Shown in pieces: positions 1 through 8,731 of a DNA stretch of 64,000 nucleotides (the first letter of the stretch is position 1; each line of letters starts with the position of its first letter). The notes beneath the pieces are model-generated. The model did no database searches and had not been told where the DNA came from. It saw only the letters and a list, made by a program, of their open reading frames with translations. The DNA is from Nitrospirota bacterium. Lineage in GTDB: Bacteria; Nitrospirota; UBA9217. Made by a program: the position numbers and the translations under genes. The stretch lies in the NCBI GenBank assembly GCA_023229435.1, contig JALNZF010000016.1, positions 4,928 to 68,927 on the forward strand, written 5' to 3'.

Positions 1-281
1 AACGCTGCGCGGATACGGTCTGCCATGCGGTCGAAATTCGCGAAGCCCGTAACAATGCCCGCCAGGAGCGGGACCAGGATCCACCAGGTGGAGACCATGG
101 AGTCGTAGCGGAGTCCGTTCAGCGCGGTCATCAGAACATCGGAGATGCCGGTGACGGTTTCGATCTTGCTCCGGAAATAGAGGATGAACGAGATGCGGAA
201 GAAAGACAGGTAAAGCATGAAGAAAAGCCATTGCTTTACGTCTTGCCGGAATTGGAGGAGAAAGCGGTTAAAGCCTTTCAT
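1..281 (-). CDS. LTA synthase/phosphoglycerol transferase-like membrane protein (N-terminal part, cut by window edge)
   Basis: Reading the minus strand from an ATG at 281 gives 93 codons open to the window edge. The peptide begins MKGFNRFLLQFRQDVKQW, followed by a hydrophobic, aromatic-rich segment (about residues 19-35), then a GLRYDSM motif near residue 58 and a second hydrophobic segment (about 66-82). A first membrane segment followed by GLR-[FY]-D is typical of the membrane domain of alkaline-phosphatase-superfamily phosphoglycerol transferases (LtaS/MdoB-like), which move glycerol phosphate or similar groups onto cell-envelope polymers. The catalytic domain lies outside the window, so the family call rests only on the membrane part. 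Another polytopic membrane protein is possible. Confidence 0.55.
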   Translation of the reverse strand, partial: MKGFNRFLLQFRQDVKQWLFFMLYLSFFRISFILYFRSKIETVTGISDVLMTALNGLRYDSMVSTWWILVPLLAGIVTGFANFDRMADRIRAA

Positions 282-354
282 CGTGGTATCACCATGAATG
301 AAGAAACCTTTGACAGGATTACGGGATGAACAGGATTAAAGCCTTGAGCTCAGG

Positions 355-468
355 CTTGTCTCACACAAAGCCACGAAGCCACAAAGAGAGGCTGCGGATC
401 TTGTGTTTAAACCAAGTTAATCTTTTTGAACTTCTTCGTGTCTTTGTGCCTTCGTGTGAGAATATGAT
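355..468. repeat. Inverted hairpin repeat, CACAAAG/CACGAAG type
   Basis: A left arm of tandem units like CCACGAAG/CCACAAAG (about 362-388) is mirrored by CTTCGTGTCTTTGTGCCTTCG (about 438-462). The gap is about 50 bases. Relatives lie at 4421, 19204, 20100, 20851 and 28611. It sits between the divergently placed left-edge gene and the ABC-F gene end and can form a long imperfect hairpin. Confidence 0.75.
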
Positions 469-497
469 TTTAAGTTCCTGAGTAGTGACAAGATTTT

Positions 498-2363
498 TTA
501 AGATATCTGCGCCAGCTCGTTCAGCTGCTGGTCGAACTCTTTCGCTTTTTCGTCGTGTTCGGTGGTGATGGTCTGGAGTTCCGCGAAGCGCGCATCGATC
601 CGCGCCTTGTTGTCGCGGAGTGATTGCGACAACCGCTTGATGGACAGGGCCTCGCCCTTGACCGATACTGCAAGAAGTTTTTGCGTGTCCTGCTCCGCAT
701 CAAATTCGAGCTTCGTGATCTCTTCTTCGAGCGCGGAGATCTTTTTTTTGAGCGCGCTCAGGCTTCGTGATTTATCCGTGAGGATGGCGGCGCGGATCTT
801 TTTTGAATCTTTTCTGTTGCTGTTCCTATCAACGTCCTGCTTTTTCCCCTTCTTGATGCGCACCCCGCCTTCGTCGCTCCAGCCCACGCGCTCGAGGAAG
901 TCGAAATACGTTCCTTCGAAGACCGATACGGTATCATTATCGTAGATGATCAGCTTGGTGGCCACGGCCTCCAGAATCAGCTCGCTGTGGGTCACGATCA
1001 CGACGGCGCCGTCAAAGACCTCGATGGCCTCGATCAGCGAGTCAATGGATTCCATGTCCAGGTGGTTCGTGGGTTCGTCGAGGAGCAGGAGGTTGGCCGG
1101 CGAGACAAGCAGTTTACCGAGCAGTACGCGGCTCCGCTCCCCGCCCGACAGAACGCTCACTTTCTTGAGCGCATTATCTCCCTCGAACATCATGAGACCG
1201 CAGATCGCGCGGGACTCGCCCTGGGCATAGTCCGGATGCGCGTCCATGATCTCCTGCAGGGCTGTCTTGTCGGGGCGCAGGCGGTCGATATTGGTCTGTC
1301 CGAAGTAGGCGATCTTGGTATTGGGGTGCAGCTTGATCTCTCCGCCCGTGAGAGACATTTCCCGCGCCAGCAGGTTCAGCAGCGTGGTCTTGCCCTTGCC
1401 GTTCTTTCCGATCACGGCAATGCGGTCCTTCTTGCCCACGGCAAAGGAGAGTCCGTCGATCAGCATCGGGCCGTCCTGGTCGAACCCAAAGGACAGATCG
1501 TCCACGGTCATCAGCCATTTCGCTTCAAAAGGCGCGGACCGGAACTTGAAGTCGAGGTTTTTGATCTCGTCGAGCTTGCCGAGCGTCTCGTGCCGTGCGA
1601 GCGCCTTGACGCGCGACTGGACCGCGCTGGCCTTGGTTGCCTGCGCGCGGAACCGGTTAATGAACTGCTCAACCTCTTTGCGTTTCTTTTCGTCATTCTG
1701 GCGCGTCTTCTCGTAAATTTCCTCTTCCATCAGGATCTGGTCGTAGAGCTTCTGAGTGCCGCCCGCGACCTTCCGCATCTTGCAGCGGTGGATGATCATG
1801 GTATGGGTGGTGACGCTGTCCATGAAGTCGCGGTCGTGGGTGATGATGATGAGCTCGTTCCTCCACGCGCGAAGGAACTGCGTGATCCAGCGGACCGAGA
1901 CGATGTCGAGATAGTTCGTGGGCTCATCGAGAAGCAGGAGGTTCGGCCCCGACACCAGTACTTTTGCGAGGTTCAACCGCACCTGGTATCCGCCGGACAA
2001 CGAGGAGGGCGGCCGGTCGAAGTCATCGTTGTCGAACCCGAGTCCATGCAGGATGGCTTCCGCCTTGTACGATTCATCAATGTGGTCATCATTCTTCGGA
2101 AGTGCCAGGCAGGCTTCCTGGAGCACGGTGTCTTCGGTGAAATGGATGTGCTGGGACAAATGGCCGATGGTGTATCCCGACGGCGTTGTGATCGTGCCGG
2201 AGTCCTGATGCTCTTCCCCGAGGATCATGCGGAAGAGCGTGGATTTGCCGTGGCCGTTCCTGCCTACGAGCCCGACGCGTTCGCGCGGGTTGACCGTGAA
2301 GCTGACGCCGTCGAAGAGCAGTTGTTTGCCGTAGGATTTTTCCAGGTTCGTGATCTGCAGCAT
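498..2363 (-). CDS. ABC-F family ATP-binding protein (Uup/YheS/EttA type)
   Basis: Soluble protein of 621 residues with two ABC ATPase domains in tandem and no membrane segments. These proteins act on ribosomes, relieving stalls or modulating translation, rather than in transport. Domain 1 has Walker A GRNGHGKS (34-41), signature LSGGYQ (122-127) and Walker B LLLLDEPTNYLD (142-153). Domain 2 has GKNGKGKT (319-326), LSGGERS (405-411) and LLLDEPTNHLD (426-436). The linker between them (about 210-265) is charged and helical, as expected for the P-site tRNA interaction motif. A charged C-terminal coiled coil occupies about 535-615, which fits Uup/YheS more than EttA. Length is normal for the family. 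It stands alone, with a repeat downstream. The exact subfamily cannot be fixed by eye. Confidence 0.93.
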   Translation of the reverse strand: MLQITNLEKSYGKQLLFDGVSFTVNPRERVGLVGRNGHGKSTLFRMILGEEHQDSGTITTPSGYTIGHLSQHIHFTEDTVLQEACLALPKNDDHIDESYKAEAILHGLGFDNDDFDRPPSSLSGGYQVRLNLAKVLVSGPNLLLLDEPTNYLDIVSVRWITQFLRAWRNELIIITHDRDFMDSVTTHTMIIHRCKMRKVAGGTQKLYDQILMEEEIYEKTRQNDEKKRKEVEQFINRFRAQATKASAVQSRVKALARHETLGKLDEIKNLDFKFRSAPFEAKWLMTVDDLSFGFDQDGPMLIDGLSFAVGKKDRIAVIGKNGKGKTTLLNLLAREMSLTGGEIKLHPNTKIAYFGQTNIDRLRPDKTALQEIMDAHPDYAQGESRAICGLMMFEGDNALKKVSVLSGGERSRVLLGKLLVSPANLLLLDEPTNHLDMESIDSLIEAIEVFDGAVVIVTHSELILEAVATKLIIYDNDTVSVFEGTYFDFLERVGWSDEGGVRIKKGKKQDVDRNSNRKDSKKIRAAILTDKSRSLSALKKKISALEEEITKLEFDAEQDTQKLLAVSVKGEALSIKRLSQSLRDNKARIDARFAELQTITTEHDEKAKEFDQQLNELAQIS

Positions 2364-2558
2364 GTGTTTTCCTTGCTGATTGATAAATAAAATAATAAGT
2401 TGCTAAAACAGCTTAGCATAATAACGCGGGAGCGCAGATATGGCAAATGATATTTTCTTCGGGGCAGGATTATGAATCAGGAAAAAGGGGATATATCCGT
2501 TGCAGCGGTGAACCCGCATCTTCGTAAAAAGATATCTCGGCACGGTATTCGTCGAGGG

Positions 2559-3197
2559 CTACTTTCCGGAGCGCACGGGCCACACATAGAAGTAGTAGTA
2601 CATCATATCTTCCATGTTCATACCGCTGTCGTACATGGAGTGGTTCCCTACGGTCATAAGCGCGGCATAGGGATACGCATTAGGTTCCCAGTAGCTGTCC
2701 GCCTGCACATTGCTGAAGCCCTGTGCAGGATCGTTTAACCAAGAGGCGGATTTTGCCATACCGTCGTTTATAAGGCTTGTCAATTCCTTTCTGCTTGGTA
2801 TCCGCCAATCGGTCTTGCCGTCCCCGCAGTTGGGATATTTCCCCGCATTTATTCCGGCGACAAAGGCGAGGACGTGCCGCCAGGTAACAGCGCCGTCTCC
2901 TGTCTTGCCGTCTTTGTCGAACGACGCGTAGTTTGTCTTGATGCAATTGGCGTCCCTGAGCCACATCAGTCCTGTCTGCTGGTCCACAACCACGCTGCCG
3001 GTGATGGGCGATGTGCCGTCGGGATTGGTGAACCTTTGGTTCGGCCGAACTTCGTCGTTCCGCGAGATTCCATCATTACCAGCGCTCTTGCCTGTACTCT
3101 GACCGGTCCTGGGCAGGTCCGCTTGTTCAGCATAGACGGGACCCGACATGATAATCGCTGTTACGATTACAGCCATATAATAGATCCTATTTACCAC
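2559..3197 (-). CDS. DUF1566 (Lcl C-terminal-like) exported protein
   Basis: Protein of 212 residues with an N-terminal signal peptide (hydrophobic stretch 6-20, likely cleavage near VYA-EQ at 23/24). The DUF1566 signature is clear: a TGLMWLRD-type segment near residue 75, then TWRHVLAFVAGINAGKYPNCG, DWRIPSRKELTSLI and a final YYFYVWPVRSGK. DUF1566 domains occur in secreted or surface proteins of many Gram-negatives, and their biochemical role is unknown. The start is GTG at 3197 with GAGAGGAAACC just upstream. It lies 34 bases downstream of the methyltransferase start region but may be a separate unit. No partner suggests a specific role. Confidence 0.85.
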   Translation of the reverse strand: MVNRIYYMAVIVTAIIMSGPVYAEQADLPRTGQSTGKSAGNDGISRNDEVRPNQRFTNPDGTSPITGSVVVDQQTGLMWLRDANCIKTNYASFDKDGKTGDGAVTWRHVLAFVAGINAGKYPNCGDGKTDWRIPSRKELTSLINDGMAKSASWLNDPAQGFSNVQADSYWEPNAYPYAALMTVGNHSMYDSGMNMEDMMYYYFYVWPVRSGK

Positions 3198-3230
3198 GGT
3201 TTCCTCTCGGACTGGGGGTGCGTTTCAGGT

Positions 3231-4397
3231 TCATGATGTTTTCGGTTTTTTGATCTTCCTCGTTCCCTCATACAGCTCATACTCAAGCAGCCGGCACTCG
3301 ATCCCGCTGTTAAAGAATTGAAAGGTCCTCGTCGGCTTCAAACTCACCTTTTTGGCGAGACCCGGATTGCCCGTGAACACATAGCCGGTAAATCCCCTGC
3401 ATTTCTGCTTATAATAATCTCCGATGTCCTTGTACGTGGTTTCGAGTTTCTGGACCTCACCCATCCGTTCACCGTACTCGGGATTCATCACCATGACACC
3501 GCCGTTTTCGGGCAGGGGTGTGTCGGAAAAATTGCAGACGCTGAACTCGATGATATGCTCAACGCCGGCGGTGGTCGCGTTCTTCTTCGCTGCTTCGATT
3601 GCCTGAGGGCTGATGTCCGTGGCGATGATCTTCCCGGGCAGGCTTTTCTTTGATTCCTTCCGCGTCTTCTCGCGCAGCTCGTTCCAGCGGGCTTCGTTGA
3701 AGCCCTTGAGGTGCATGAACCCGAAATTTCCCCTGAGGAGCCCCGGCGCGCGGTCCAGACCGATGAGCGCCGCCTCGATCGCGAGCGTGCCGCTGCCGCA
3801 CATGGGGTTGATGAAGTTCCCCGAGCCGTTCCAGCCCATGGCAAGCACGACAGCGGCGGCAAGCGTCTCCTGCATGGGTGCTCCCAGCGGGATCTTCCGA
3901 TAGCCGCGACGCGAGAGCGGTTCTCCCGAGGTGTCGAGATACACCGAACACCGGTCTTCCTTCCAGTAGAGATGCACCACGGACCGGTCTCGTTCGGGGC
4001 CGGAGTCGGGCCGTTTCCCGCATTTTTCTTTTATGCGGTCGACAATGGCGTCCTTGCATTTCAGGCTCGCGAAGCGGGAGTCCTTGATCGTGGGGTTCTC
4101 AACGCTCGAGGTGATGCAGAGATACCCGTCCTCGGGGATGTGCTGCTCCCACGCGATGTCATGCAAGGCATGATACAGCTCGTCGGCGTTCCTGGCAGTG
4201 AATTCCTTGAGCACGAAAAGCACGCGGTGGCCCGTGCGAAGTGAAAGATTCAAACGCATGGCGTCGTCGAGGCTGCCCTCGGTCTCAACGCCGGCGATGT
4301 TCTCGGACAGCACCGGGAAGTTCCCGACGATCAGTTCCTGCTTCAGAAAAGGGGGTATGCCTTTGGGGCAGGTGATGAGGATTTTGGATTTGAGCAT
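3231..4397 (-). CDS. THUMP-domain class I SAM-dependent RNA methyltransferase (RlmL/YpsC family)
   Basis: Protein of 388 residues. The N-terminal part (about 1-155) is a THUMP-type RNA-binding region. The C-terminal Rossmann methyltransferase has the SAM-binding loop NPMCGSGT (197-204) and the catalytic NPEYGER motif (305-311), a form of the N-P-P-[YF] motif used by guanine/adenine N-methyltransferases. The DTSGEPLSRRGYR segment (155-167) is characteristic of the RlmL-N/YpsC group, which makes m2G in 23S rRNA. The second methyltransferase half of E. coli RlmL is absent, so this is the short single-domain form. Substrate position is inferred only from the family. ATG start at 4397. Confidence 0.9.
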   Translation of the reverse strand: MLKSKILITCPKGIPPFLKQELIVGNFPVLSENIAGVETEGSLDDAMRLNLSLRTGHRVLFVLKEFTARNADELYHALHDIAWEQHIPEDGYLCITSSVENPTIKDSRFASLKCKDAIVDRIKEKCGKRPDSGPERDRSVVHLYWKEDRCSVYLDTSGEPLSRRGYRKIPLGAPMQETLAAAVVLAMGWNGSGNFINPMCGSGTLAIEAALIGLDRAPGLLRGNFGFMHLKGFNEARWNELREKTRKESKKSLPGKIIATDISPQAIEAAKKNATTAGVEHIIEFSVCNFSDTPLPENGGVMVMNPEYGERMGEVQKLETTYKDIGDYYKQKCRGFTGYVFTGNPGLAKKVSLKPTRTFQFFNSGIECRLLEYELYEGTRKIKKPKTS

Positions 4398-4420
4398 TTC
4401 GGGGGATACAGGAAAAAGTA

Positions 4421-4509
4421 TTTACCGCAAAGGTGCAAAGGCGTTGTTATGCCGGTTACTGAAAATAAGGACCGATTTGTTCGACGTCCTCTGCGTCCTC
4501 TGCGGTAAA
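4421..4509. repeat. Inverted hairpin repeat, CCGCAAAGG/CCTCTGCGG type
   Basis: The left arm TTTACCGCAAAGGTGCAAAGG (first 20 bases shared with the mirrored arm) pairs with CCTCTGCGTCCTCTGCGG at about 4489-4506. It lies directly between two minus-strand genes and is a member of the same family as 355, 19204, 20100, 20851 and 28611. Confidence 0.75.
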
Positions 4510-4519
4510 ATAACGGGGT

Positions 4520-4924
4520 TTACTGGTTTGCCGACGCCATCAGGCGCTCTTTGTCCTTGAAGAGCATGTCGCACTTGTTCAGATAGAGCTTCCTGACGAT
4601 ACCTTTGCCAAAGGTGCTATGGAGTACGATATCACCTACCCGGTATTTTCCGGACATGTCGTATGCACGCTCTTTGCCCTTTGTCTCGGACAGGCTGGTT
4701 TCCCACAAGGTTTCGGCTGTTTTCACGGCATCTACCTTCTTTTTCACTGTCCGGGGCTTTTTAACATCCGCGGGGTCCTTGAACTTGTGCACACTGCTGC
4801 AGGTCTTGCATTTTACCTTGACGATGGTATCGCCGGTCACGGCCACGATCGCATGATCGAGGTTCAACTTGCACTTGGTGCAGTACGAAGCAATGTTCTC
4901 CCCCGCTTTAACTTTTTCGAGCAT
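4520..4924 (-). CDS. Small zinc-ribbon protein with C-terminal Tudor/CarD-like segment
   Basis: Protein of 134 residues. Two CxxC pairs (Cys15/Cys18 and Cys39/Cys42) should form a zinc ribbon. A lysine-rich linker (about 53-70) follows. The C-terminal part has the pattern YRVGDIVLHSTFGKGIVRKL (about 92-111), which resembles the small SH3/Tudor-like fold found at the C terminus of UvrD/PcrA and in CarD-type proteins. Such proteins would bind RNA polymerase or nucleic acid, but that is inference from the fold pattern. The start ATG at 4924 has a good AAAGGAG site. Function is not recognised. No operon partner is evident apart from the downstream methyltransferase. Confidence 0.7.
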   Translation of the reverse strand: MLEKVKAGENIASYCTKCKLNLDHAIVAVTGDTIVKVKCKTCSSVHKFKDPADVKKPRTVKKKVDAVKTAETLWETSLSETKGKERAYDMSGKYRVGDIVLHSTFGKGIVRKLYLNKCDMLFKDKERLMASANQ

Positions 4925-5495
4925 AGTGTTCTCCTTTTCATTGATTGGAATTATCTGCTTGCAGTGAACTGCGGCTTGTTTGTCGAGAGGGATGATCCGA
5001 AGGACCTGTCTGAAACAGACATCTTCTCAACAAGTGGATATTATACACCTTTTTGAAATAAAAAGCGCTATCTCTTTTTGAGGACATGCAGGGCTAAATC
5101 ATAGCGCATGACAACACCATGAAGGATAAGCAAAAAATCCATGGTTCCGCATGAGCCGCCACCCTACCGCCATTCCGGACGTGCAAGCCTGCCCCATACT
5201 TGACACGCGGGAATCCAGCGTTTTGTTTTATCTGGATTCCCGTGAGACAAACGCATCCCCACCCCTGCACCTTCCCTTCAGGGGAAGGGAAACAGGGGAT
5301 GGGTGTACATTCGGGCATGACGTTACCATAACGGGCGACGTTGACGGGACCGTGGGGGCCAGGCGCATCATCGTTCATCGAATGGGTGGCGCGCAGGGCC
5401 CTGTTTTAACCCTCTCTTGAGGACCCGGGCTTTTTTAGTCTTGAAATACATTTTTTATTCTGATAGTATGAGTATGAGCACGTTCAGGAGGCTCA
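4925..5495. other. Intergenic region with repeat and candidate promoter
   Basis: No convincing gene lies here between divergent transcription units. It contains an inverted repeat CGGGAATCCAG / CTGGATTCCCG at about 5208-5244 (a member of the family at 7255, 14305 and 21545), an imperfect palindrome around CCTTCCCTTCAGGGGAAGGG at about 5270-5290, and a candidate sigma70 promoter at 5441-5469 for the RDD gene. Confidence 0.6.
5441..5469 (+). promoter_or_regulatory. Candidate sigma70 promoter for the RDD-mre region
   Basis: TTGAAA (5441-5446), a 17-base spacer, then TAGTAT (5464-5469). The ribosome site AGGAGG (5486-5491) and the TTG start (5496) follow at plausible distance. No experimental support. 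Confidence 0.5.
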
Positions 5496-5981
5496 TTGCA
5501 AAGGGCAGACCTTACAACCAGGGCAGTCGCAGGACTTGTCGATCTACTGCTTATCATCGGCCTGGCAAGACTGCCGGATGTCATCGGTTTTTTGTCCGCG
5601 GCAGGATATATCCTCATTCGCGATGGGCTGTTTGATCGCCGCAGCATCGGGAAAAAGCTCATCGGGCTTCGGGTGCTTTCATTGGAGGATTCCGGGCCCT
5701 CGGCTACCTACCGGGATTCGATCATCAGGAATGTCCCGATCGTTCTGGCCTATTTCCTCTTTTTAATACCCTACGCGGGCTGGATACTCTGCCCGCTCGC
5801 TCTCGGCATGGAAGGCCTTATCGCCCTCGGTGACAGGGGGGGGATGCGGATAGGCGACATGCTGGCAAGGACGCAGGTCGTTCCGGAGGCGCTGGTCCAG
5901 GGAGAGAAAAAGCCCGCGCCGGAACAGCGGCCCGAAGCCTCTCCAACTGGCACGAACGGTCCTCTCGACACGCAGCAATAA
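5496..5981 (+). CDS. RDD family membrane protein
   Basis: Protein of 161 residues with three hydrophobic segments (about 11-21, 27-43 fused with a polar break, and 84-113). It has the RDD pattern: an R near the N terminus (TTRAVAGLVDLLLI), then a conserved DGLFDRRSIGKKLIGLRVL segment (about 43-61) and a final IGDMLARTQVV. RDD proteins are small inner-membrane proteins of mostly unknown role, some proposed as ion antiporters. The start is TTG at 5496, chosen because AGGAGG lies four bases upstream and no ATG fits. The last 30 residues are proline-rich and polar. It precedes mreB by about 210 bases and may not be co-transcribed with it. Confidence 0.82.
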   Translation: MQRADLTTRAVAGLVDLLLIIGLARLPDVIGFLSAAGYILIRDGLFDRRSIGKKLIGLRVLSLEDSGPSATYRDSIIRNVPIVLAYFLFLIPYAGWILCPLALGMEGLIALGDRGGMRIGDMLARTQVVPEALVQGEKKPAPEQRPEASPTGTNGPLDTQQ

Positions 5982-6194
5982 GTGTTCCCGTTAGGGAAAC
6001 AAAATTCAGCCACGAAGGACCTCGACGGGTTCAGTCGAGCCGCTCCAAGACTCAAAGAGAACGCGAAGAATTAAGAACTCAGTAAACCACAAACCTCTGC
6101 ATATCACCTCCACGGCGTGACCCGTGGTTGTCATTCGGTTGCTGCGGTTAGCCCGGTCCTGGATTTTTTTCATCGAAAGGAGTTTCTGAAAACA

Positions 6195-7220
<1,026 letters not shown>

Positions 7221-7254
7221 TCCCCATGAGAGTCCGTATTTAACCGTCCTCTTT

Positions 7255-7354
7255 CGTCATGCCGGACTTGATCCGGCATCCAGAGTCTACTGAAAAGACT
7301 GGATTCCTGCCGCAGCCTGCACCAGCATGATTGAGGCAGGGGCAGGAATGACGG
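7255..7354. repeat. Inverted intergenic repeat, CGTCAT...ATGACG type
   Basis: Begins CGTCATGCCGGACTTGATCC and ends GGGGCAGGAATGACGG, with internal halves CCAGAGTCT/AGACTGGATTCC. Related to the elements at 5208, 14305 and 21545. It fills the gap between mreB and mreC. Confidence 0.75.
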
Positions 7355-7415
7355 TCTCAAGTGAAACGGCAATTTAAAAATACAGATTCTATGTAGTGGA
7401 AAGTAGCTGAAGCGG

Positions 7416-8222
7416 ATGCCCGGGTATATTGCAAAACACAAAAAATTTCTGTCCATTCTTTCCCTCTTTATCCTCCTCTTCTGGCTGGTCACACTCCAGG
7501 TAAAGAACGGGCGGTTCACGTTCATGGAAAGGCCGGTACTGGCCATCTCGGGTTTTATCGAACGGATCATACGCTGGCCCTTTAACACCGTGGTGTCCAT
7601 CGGAAAGGGGTATGTTCTTCTCGTCGGCACCCAGCAGGAGAACCAGCGGCTCCGGACCGAGAATGAACGTCTGCTGCTCGAGAGCGCGGTCATGAACGAG
7701 CTGCAGCTCGAGAATGAACGGCTGCGGGATGCGCTGGATTTTAAACGGCTCTATCCGCCGACGGACGTCATGGCCCAGGTGATCGGCAAGGAGTCTTCAC
7801 CGGCTTCCAGCACCGTTACCCTGAACAAGGGTGCCGACCACGGCATCCGGAAAGATATGGCCGTGATCACCGCGCACGGGGTGGTTGGGAAGGTCCATGC
7901 CGTGCTTCCCGGCACGTCGAAGGTCCTTCTCCTCACCGACCCCGGCTGCACGCTCGCTGTCCGAGTCATGCGGAACCGCGAAGAAGGGCTGCTCGAGGGC
8001 AAGCTTGTCAATTGCGCTCTCAAATACGTCTCGTACTACGCCGATATCCAGACAGGCGATCTGCTCATCACGTCGGGTCTCGACGGCATCTATCCCAAAG
8101 GTCTTGCCGTGGCAAGGGTAATCAGCGTATCGAAACATGAGGCCAATGCATTCCAGACCGTGCTGGCGAAACCCGCGGTCAGCTTCTCCCGCCTGGAAGA
8201 GGCGCTGGTGCTCCTGAAATGA
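7416..8222 (+). CDS. mreC: Rod-shape determining protein MreC
   Basis: Protein of 268 residues with one N-terminal membrane anchor (about 10-28), then a periplasmic coiled coil (about 65-110, rich in QENQRLRTENERL-type heptads) and a beta-barrel C-terminal domain carrying the MreC pattern VIGKESSPASSTVTLNKGADHGI (about 120-146) and GVVGKV. MreC forms a periplasmic scaffold linking MreB/MreD to PBP2 and RodA. Normal family length. The stop overlaps the mreD start in an ATGA junction, indicating translational coupling. Confidence 0.95.
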   Translation: MPGYIAKHKKFLSILSLFILLFWLVTLQVKNGRFTFMERPVLAISGFIERIIRWPFNTVVSIGKGYVLLVGTQQENQRLRTENERLLLESAVMNELQLENERLRDALDFKRLYPPTDVMAQVIGKESSPASSTVTLNKGADHGIRKDMAVITAHGVVGKVHAVLPGTSKVLLLTDPGCTLAVRVMRNREEGLLEGKLVNCALKYVSYYADIQTGDLLITSGLDGIYPKGLAVARVISVSKHEANAFQTVLAKPAVSFSRLEEALVLLK

Positions 8223-8731
8223 AACCCCTCGTATATTTCACCATCCTGCTTTTGATCATTCCTGTGCAGGCAAGCCTGCTCGCCCCCCTGTCGCTCGGCG
8301 GGATCAAGCCGGACCTTGCCCTGGTCCTGCTCTATATCATCGGGCTGCTGACCGGACCTTCGGAGGCCGCCCTTGCGGGCATGGCCATCGGGCTGGCCCA
8401 GGATATCGGTTCCGCAAGTTTCATCGGGTTTTCCGGATTGACGAGGGGACTGATCGGTTTTTCCGCGGGACTGCTCGGCAGGAGAGTGCTCGATCTTACC
8501 AGCCGGTCGAACAGCATCTTCGTGGCCGCTTTCAGCCTGCTGGAAGGGATCTTTATCGCGTTCTTTCTGCAGATGTTCTACGGGTCGGTCCCCTTCTTCA
8601 GCCTGCTGGCGGGCCGCATCCTTCCCCAGGCTCTCTACACGGGCCTGTTGGGCGCGGTTGTACTGAAGCTGATAGTCAGAAAGGACGTCATATCGGTGCT
8701 GGTGAGACGGGACGTTCAAAAGGAGTTCTAG
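8219..8731 (+). CDS. mreD: Rod-shape determining protein MreD
   Basis: Polytopic inner-membrane protein of 170 residues with about five hydrophobic segments. It has the MreD pattern of a GIKPDLALVLL segment near residue 30 and a small-residue-rich GPSEAALAGMAIGLAQDI near residue 45. It works with MreC in the elongasome. Its start overlaps the mreC stop by four bases, and the mrdA GTG follows its stop without a gap, so mreC, mreD and mrdA should be co-translated. The family is poorly conserved, but context makes the call secure. Confidence 0.93.
   Translation: MKPLVYFTILLLIIPVQASLLAPLSLGGIKPDLALVLLYIIGLLTGPSEAALAGMAIGLAQDIGSASFIGFSGLTRGLIGFSAGLLGRRVLDLTSRSNSIFVAAFSLLEGIFIAFFLQMFYGSVPFFSLLAGRILPQALYTGLLGAVVLKLIVRKDVISVLVRRDVQKEF

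Noticed and set aside
987..2390. Long plus-strand frame of 467 codons
   Set aside because: It is the reverse-strand shadow of the ABC-F gene, has no family motif, and high-GC coding DNA often gives long antisense frames.
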